Under the pieces are notes generated by a model. The model worked only from the letters and a program-made list of their open reading frames with translations. It made no database searches and was not told the origin of the DNA. A DNA stretch of 64,000 bases, taken from contig NC_064534.1 in NCBI RefSeq assembly GCF_023856365.1, positions 8,886,536 to 8,950,535 of the forward strand, in the 5' to 3' direction. Each line of letters starts with the position of its first letter. The first letter of the stretch is position 1. Origin of the DNA: Brienomyrus brachyistius (taxonomy: Eukaryota > Chordata > Actinopteri > Osteoglossiformes > Mormyridae). Made by a program: the position numbers and the translations under genes. Below, piece by piece: positions 57,801 to 64,000 of the stretch.

Positions 57801-58630
57801 AAGCAAGAGGTCAGGCTACCAGATTTAAGTCTGCCATTAGCCATTAGCAATATATTTTTAAACTATTTAATGCAAACAAAATATACTCTTTCAGTCAGAC
57901 ACTCAGCACAGCTCTTCGGTATTCCATATCTTCATGCCTTGGTTCAGCTTAGCTCTGACATTCAAAGGAATTGTTTAAAAACACCTGGATCTTTGTTAAA
58001 ACAGCACCTCTGGGTATAAGGTAGGCTATTCTCTGTCCTTCTTGATGTATCTGCGATTTAGCCTCCTGTTTCATTCCCAAACAGTTGAGATTGAGATTTA
58101 GATGGTCCCCTCAAGCCCTTCAATGGGCATCTGTGCCCTATTGCATTTATTTCCTCTCTGTTTTGAACCTCGGAGCCCACCCGAGCCGTGCACTGGATCA
58201 CAATTATTCCTCACCTTGTGTCCAAACTCTAAACTCCTCAAACGTTCTGTTCTTTTTAAATTCCATTCCAGCAATCGCATTACAATATATACTCTGTTAA
58301 GTGTTAAACACTATTCCACCATTATTATTTTAAAGGCCATTATCCAAGGTGACTTACTGTTTAAAAAAATAATCATAAAAATGCAGAGGTTATCACAGTT
58401 CATGAATGCAGAGTACAATATAAATGCTGAATGTGCAACATTGTTTTAAAACTCCCACTTACCGTGCCTATGGATACAATACTGTAAAGCTAACGGTAAA
58501 GCTAATAAAACCCAACAGTCACGTGGTTTAGATTAAAAAGACGTGCAGTTCAGTGCATGGGGTCGGTGGAGTCATTTACGTATCAGTTTGAAGAAGAATA
58601 AAAGCAGGCAAACAGGTAAACAGAGGATGC
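57801..58630. other. No gene recognised; repeat scrap at 58325-58440
   Basis: Unassigned apart from a diverged piece of the 36576-type repeat (GGCCATTATCCAAGGTGACT). The 115-codon frame at 58102-58449 carries no recognisable motif. Confidence 0.45.
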
Positions 58631-59206
58631 GTGTCGTGGTTAAAGGTTATTTGAGAGAAAACATGTGATCTCCCATAGCCGAAATTGCACGAGTCATTGT
58701 ATATGTCAGTGGTTCAGCGTGAAGGACCACAAAACCTAGGTGGCTTTTCTTCACAGGATTTCAAGTGCAGTTTGAAAGACGGGGGGTATTTGTGGGATAC
58801 GGAATGATGGATATGAGTGTGCAAGAGGCTGTTAGCTAGAAGCTGGAGGGTCACTGGAAGCATAGGCAATGTCTGCCTTGGCCAAACTAGGCATTTTATA
58901 TAATAAAATAAGTTGAAGTGTCGTGGTTAAAGGTTATTTGAGAGAAAACATGTGAACTCCCATAGCCGAAATTGCACGAGTCATTGTATACGTCAGTGGT
59001 TCAGCGTGAAGGACCACAAAACCTAGGTGGCTTTTCTTCACAGGATTTCAAGTGCAGTTTGAAAGACGGGGGGTATTTGTGGAATACAGAATGATGGATA
59101 TGAGTGTGCAAGAGGCTGTTAGCTAGAAGCTGGGGGGTCACTGGAAGCTTAGACAATGTCTGCCTTGGCCAAACTAGGCATTTTATATAATAAAATAAGT
59201 TGAAGT
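58631..59206. repeat. 287-bp direct tandem duplication (young)
   Basis: Copy 1 is 58631-58917 and copy 2 is 58918-59206, beginning GTGTCGTGGTTAAAGGTTAT in both. By direct comparison I count seven substitutions and no indels, about 97.6% identity. The unit includes GAAATTGCACGAGTCATTGT and AGGACCACAAAACCTAGGTG. It is not a transposon that I recognise, and neither copy has a plausible gene. Confidence 0.95.
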
Positions 59207-61219
59207 ACATTATTTCATCGCTACAGAAGACAGTGTTCCTACCTCGGGTGCATTGTCATCATCGGTCATTCGGTATTGGCATAAACCACAGTTTTAGCAT
59301 TATGGCCACTATATATGCCTGAAGCAATTGAAGACAACCCCAGGAGGCGATCTGATCCTCCCACGGCAATTTTCACAATTCAAGGGGTGTCTGATGGAGT
59401 GTGTGAATGTGGGGGTGCTTCTCCTGTCGAGAGAGTCGGATCACAAACCTAGAAGAACAGGTCTATGATACAAAAGTGTAAAATTAACCCATAGCTAAGT
59501 TGCATAATCAATATTAAGTATTGGCCCATCAACCCAGACACCCAGTTTCTAACCACTTAATTGCTATGTTTACAAGTCTATCTTAACTAGACCAGCTGAA
59601 ATGATCGTTATACTGTGATCATTTTAAAAAGGGCTCCACACAAACTAGTGATGCACAAATACTGTAGAGTAATAAGCTAGTATCCCATAAACCATTAGCA
59701 ATCCCAGCAGGAAGATATGATAATGAGTGGATTTGTTTGAGATTTAAATATTTAGGCTCTTGTATACATTGCAGAATTATGTGCATTTTATAAGCCAGCA
59801 ACTGGCAAAATATTTAAGGACTTGTCTGACAACCAAACCAAAGTTTGTGGAGGCACCCTGAACAACCGTCAGAACTGTCACAGAGTAAATGTGGCCTTCT
59901 ACCCATCCATTTTTCATCTTACTGTGCCTATTATGGTGTCAAGGTGAAGCTAAAGACTATCCCGGATGAAATAGTGATTAAATATTTATATACTCAAGGC
60001 ACAGTGAAGCAATGAGCTACATGAGAATCCTCTCTAGTTTCTGTTACTCTTCATTTATTGCCAATTCAGAGGTCCCCATCACTTCAATGACTGAGCAATT
60101 ACTGATTAACTGCCAAGAAAAGCTTTTACCTAAATAGACTTAATTACCTTTATTGCATTTGTAGCCATTCATTGGCATGAATAATGAATAATGAAAAGTT
60201 CACGTTAAATCCACAGGTATGAGCACAAGACCCCACATTGACGGCCGAGTCAATTAATTTCATACACATCCCTAAATTCTAAAAGCACAGTTGTGAGACA
60301 TGATCGTATTTCATGGCGTCCTTGTGCTCTAGAGCAAATACAGGATTCTCTGCGGTCCCAGGACCATCAGGGATCCCCTTTGAATGAGGAATTTCTCCGA
60401 TCTGGACACGCCATGTTGATGTGGGTTTAGCTGGTATAACAATGAACCACCTGGAGCGAAATAAGCAAAGCAGCAATGTGGAATGCAGACCCTTAAAGTC
60501 AGGTCTTGGTGAATTCAAATGTAAATGCAGTGTAGCAACGTCATATTCACACAGGCCTCTTCTAGCTATTTGATGTCTTCCGAGTGTCTGTCAAGGGCTA
60601 AAGCTTCCACATAAGAGGAAGAAGCAATGGCTGTATACAGGAGTCAACGGATATGCAAGTATAGCAAGGTCTTGGGATTGTAATTTATTTTGAAAGGCTT
60701 GCCTGAGAAGCTCTCTTGCATGACTGTTTTTTAATATGAATTTTGCGCACAGCTCAATTGATTTTTACTTTTGCTCTGAAAGTGGCGTGACGAAACGTCG
60801 GCCCTGATTCGAACCGTCTGCTCTTCCATCATGTGTGGTTTTTGAAAGCTACTTTTTCTGAGTGCATTTTTTTGCACTCTGCCGAAATGTCACACTACAT
60901 GTACAGTGATGTTGGTGTGAAAGAGCATACATGCTGCATTCCTACTTCACATTGTATTATGTACTGTGATGGGATCTCTAAGCAATTGTATTTATTACTC
61001 ATGATTGTAACCTGCTTGTTTATTGGGAAGATAAATGGGCAGGAAAATCATACACCGTAACGGTGTTGTTAACAACATATTTGGGCCGATTTTCTAAGGC
61101 AAATACTGGAAAACACACACACGACCATGCTTGAATAAACCAAAAGATTAAAGATTTTAAAAAATTAATGTATATTAATACAGGTTACTTTCTTTTAACT
61201 AAATGATGTTTAGGCAAAG
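59207..61219. other. No gene recognised
   Basis: Two kilobases unassigned. A scrap of minus-strand SINE tail may lie at 59895-59975 (CTACCCATCCATTTTTCATC). Confidence 0.45.
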
Positions 61220-61500
61220 CTTATTGTCCGGTTGCGGGGTAGACGGGCAGGCAGGAAGCGGAGAAAGACGAGGCAGGATCGTCTGGAATCGGGGTTTATT
61301 CAAGGACCGGGAAAACAGAGCTGATGGCCATAAACTAACATTAATGAGAAGTCTGGGGAAGACGGACTCAGACGCGCACTAAATACACAAGAGAAGCCGA
61401 AAATAACAGGAAACAGCTGAGCATGATCTGGGAAGCACACGTGGATGATCAGGGGGCGTGACACACACGAGGATCGGACGAGCTGAGCGTGACCACTTAT
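61220..61500 (-). mobile_element. LTR-like element, copy 4, with 5-bp target duplication
   Basis: CTTAT at 61220-61224 and 61496-61500 flanks a 271-base element (61225-61495) that runs TGTCCGGTTGCGG...GAGCGTGACCA in plus reading, i.e. TG...CA on both strands. It shares GAAGCACACGTGGATGATCA, GGGGGCGTGACACACACGAG and GGATCGGACGAGC with copies 1-3, and GGGGTTTATTCAAGG marks the AATAAA position. A 5-bp duplication with TG/CA ends is the signature of integrase-mediated LTR insertion, supporting a solo LTR or TRIM identity for the whole family. Confidence 0.8.
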
Positions 61501-62279
61501 GTCTTCTTATTCATTATCATTAATATTCTTTATTTCTTTTTTACTAGTTTTTATTTCTATTGCTTTGATTTAATGCAATTTTCAAACTTGCAGACATTTC
61601 TACTAGGTTAGGTTGATAATTTATGTCGAATTAAAACTTTCTTTTTGGATCAGTCCTATATTGGTTATGTCTCCGATACAACTCAATCAGAAAGGTAATG
61701 ATAACGATTAGGTGGCCATGTGCTAGTGAGTATGTGAGTACTTCAGAGTACTGTTTGGTAATCTTGCAATTATCTTGCCCTGTCTTTGAATAAATAAAAA
61801 TGGGGATATCAAATGAAGTTGCTCCTCACGGTGGTTTACGGACAGCATACAGTTAGCTTGTTGCGACGTTTGGTTCGTTATGCTAAATTAATTTTAGAAA
61901 AAAGAAAATGTTGGGTAATCCTGCACTTAGCAAAATACTCAGGAGTCTTGTTTAACGTCTTTTCTTCTGCCTGAAACAGAAGATTGCAAAGCTGTGAGCA
62001 CACATCTTAGCGAATCATAATCGTCTCTTACAAATGCTTTTGTTGTTGTTGTTGTTGTGATTGGAAACATGTAATATCTCTCAGCTTACAAATATTATAA
62101 GACCACTACTCATTGGTGATAATACCACCAATGTCTTTGTGATTTTATATTTGTCATATCAGATTACTTTATGGCCTCCTAATAATGTAGCACTTGTTTT
62201 TACACTTAGAGGTTCATTAATTCAGAAACACACAGTCACTGAAGTTCGGCCGACATGATCAGTGTTATAGTCCATGCTG
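61501..62279. other. No gene recognised
   Basis: AT-rich and unassigned; a short (TTG)n tract lies at 62040-62058. Confidence 0.5.
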
Positions 62280-62530
62280 ACTAGGGGGGGTGGTATTGTT
62301 GCTTCTGACCGGTATGTTGGATCCTTGAATTCTACCCTTATTCTCTGTGCATGTAGTCACTCTAAGGTTATGTAGGTTTCTTTGGAGTATTACAGACATA
62401 CTGTACACTTAAGCACTTTGACGCCTCAAAATTGTCCAAAGTGCATGGATGTCTGTGCCCTATGATGTGATAGGTGCTATGTTCTTCCATCACCCTGTAC
62501 TGGATAAACACTTGGATTATGGATGTAGAT
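62280..62530 (+). mobile_element. Degenerate SINE copy
   Basis: GGTGGTATTGTTGCTTCTGA, GTATGTTGGATCCTTGAATT, TATGTAGGTTTCTTTGGAGT, TCAAAATTGTCCAAAGTGCA and CACTTGGATTATGGATGTAG track the SINE order at low identity. Confidence 0.4.
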
Positions 62531-62874
62531 GCTGAGTATGAGTTATTAGTAAGATAAGCTTTTCGCAAGAGGAAACAATGGGGGAACATCCTTTGCCACA
62601 ATGGGATCCTAACTTATATACAGGCCTCATGCTTCTTATACATTCTTGCATCTTTTCTTTGTCAGATTATACTCTATGAAATGCAAACGATGCAAAATTT
62701 TAGCGCATAACTAGTTTGTTATACGGTATGTTTAATTTTATTTGATGCAATTTTTCTTTGAACAAAAAGAGCATCTTATCTAAATAATGAAAGATAACTT
62801 CAAGCAAATGTGGATAAGTTAGAGTTAGAACTTCAAGGTACCACACAGCAAAGGTTCCCCTCTCTCTCGCGCGT

Positions 62875-62917
<43 letters not shown>
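62875..62917. repeat. (CA)n microsatellite
   Basis: About 21 CA dinucleotides after TCTCTCTCGCGCGTG. A Cys-Val-rich frame on the minus strand is a by-product. Confidence 0.97.
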
Positions 62918-62920
<3 letters not shown>

Positions 62921-64000
62921 AAATGGTTTGTAGCGCATATAATAGAAAACTCTTCCCCGCAAAAATTATTTATTCATAAGGTACCTTCTTGTGGTGGCTT
63001 TTCATTAGGTTAGATTAAAATGTTCCACTCCTATGCTCTCCAGGATTGTCTCAGGACTTGGTCAGCATTGTCATGCAAGCATGTGGGGCATCGTCCATTT
63101 GTTAAGAAGACGCCGTTCTCCCCAATTCTCTGACAGATCTGATTGAAAATAAAAACAGTATCTTGAGATTTACAAAAAAAAATGCAGGCTGTGTCACCTA
63201 TTCGGAACAGCTGCTGGAAATTCAATTCACCGGAACTCATCAGCATAATAGGATCTAATGTTATCTGGAAAAAAAACGCTGTGGGATATCGAGTTTTCAC
63301 AAGTAAGCAATAATATGTTATTGTTAGTAGCATTAATATTCCCTGGATTTGATAAATAATCATCTCGGCATTCTATTTTTATTGAAAACATTTAAATGAA
63401 AAATGCAAAAAAAAAATAACTCTTCATAAAACATAGAATGGACTCAAGCTTGGTAGTGAACGACATAATTGCATTTACATAATTCAGAATGACTGAGCTT
63501 GTTATTTTAGCAGCATCTCCCTCAGGTTTTAATTGATCGTTTTTATTATTTATGTTCTAGGTTGAAATCTTAAAGGATTAATAAAATGAAGCCCAAAAGT
63601 TGGGCGTATAACTCAATGAAATGCAAAATAATTTTAGAACTCAAAGAAGTTCCGTACTAAAGCATCGCAAAACAGATATCAAGGAGTGCTTGGTCTTTTG
63701 TTACCTGGACTTATTTATTGTATTACATACAGTGCTGTATGTTAATGATCTATGACGGACTGGCATCCCATCCAGAATCCTGCTGTCTTGGGAGTCCAAG
63801 ACTAAGCTCAGACTTACAGGGCCTAGTAAATGATATTTGGTTATAAAATTAGATGCAGGAGTGGGTGGGTGTGATTTGTTCTTATATAACTCTGGACTTT
63901 GTTTCTGTAATTTACTTATAAATAAAATTCATTTATTTTTCACAGCATGACTCATGGTGTTATTTCTGAAGATCAACTTGGTTAACTTCCTTAACGAAGA
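62918..64000. other. No gene recognised
   Basis: Unassigned. The 110-codon minus-strand frame at 63031-63363 has no recognisable motif. 63755-63850 (GACTGGCATCCCATCCAGAA) may be the 3' part of a plus-strand SINE. Confidence 0.45.

Noticed and set aside
62700..62912. Cys-Val-rich frame
   Set aside because: Translation of the CA microsatellite.

Overview
This 64 kb window looks like a gene-free, AT-rich stretch of a teleost fish nuclear genome, either an intergenic desert or the inside of very long introns. No open reading frame reads as a host gene. The longest frames come from a tandem repeat, from microsatellites, or from broken transposons. The fish assignment rests on the repeat families: SINEs with a tRNA-like head and a GGAT tail, three distinct fish-type Tc1 families, PIF/Harbinger elements opening GGGCCCGTATTCACAA, hAT elements with 8-bp target duplications, a LINE with a TTGAC tail, and a 5S-rRNA-derived SINE. 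I cannot name the species.

Layout. 1-5 kb: mostly unassigned sequence with homopolymer runs. 5-9 kb: a Tc1 3' fragment, a SINE wedged between two TA microsatellites, a second Tc1 fragment, and a 13-unit 30-bp minisatellite (8068-8457). 10-18 kb: a 5S-derived SINE on the minus strand, several tRNA-type SINE copies on both strands, and a hAT end. 20-28 kb: a 37-bp minisatellite, an LTR-like element, a Harbinger copy interrupted by another repeat, a small MITE, and an internally deleted Tc1 element carrying a transposase remnant. 28-38 kb: two more members of the LTR-like family, fold-back MITEs, and a second Harbinger copy. 40-47 kb: a 274-bp tandem duplication, a nearly complete but dead Tc1 element, and a 731-bp hAT element with perfect 8-bp target duplications. 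47.3-47.8 kb: a 32-bp minisatellite. 50-53.4 kb: a nest of elements, namely a LINE reverse transcriptase pseudogene on the minus strand split by an LTR-like insertion and by a 193-bp hAT MITE, next to a second LINE tail inserted in a further repeat. 58.6-59.2 kb: a young 287-bp tandem duplication. 61.2-61.5 kb: a solo-LTR-like copy with a perfect 5-bp target duplication.

The window therefore records successive insertions rather than a pathway. The observations I would check first are these: a precise 28-bp inversion that distinguishes the two Harbinger copies; the nested LINE/LTR/MITE block; the four-copy LTR-like family, all on one strand; and the two tandem-duplicated unique segments. Two weak candidate exons (37311-37432 minus and 15109-15158 plus) are listed with low confidence.
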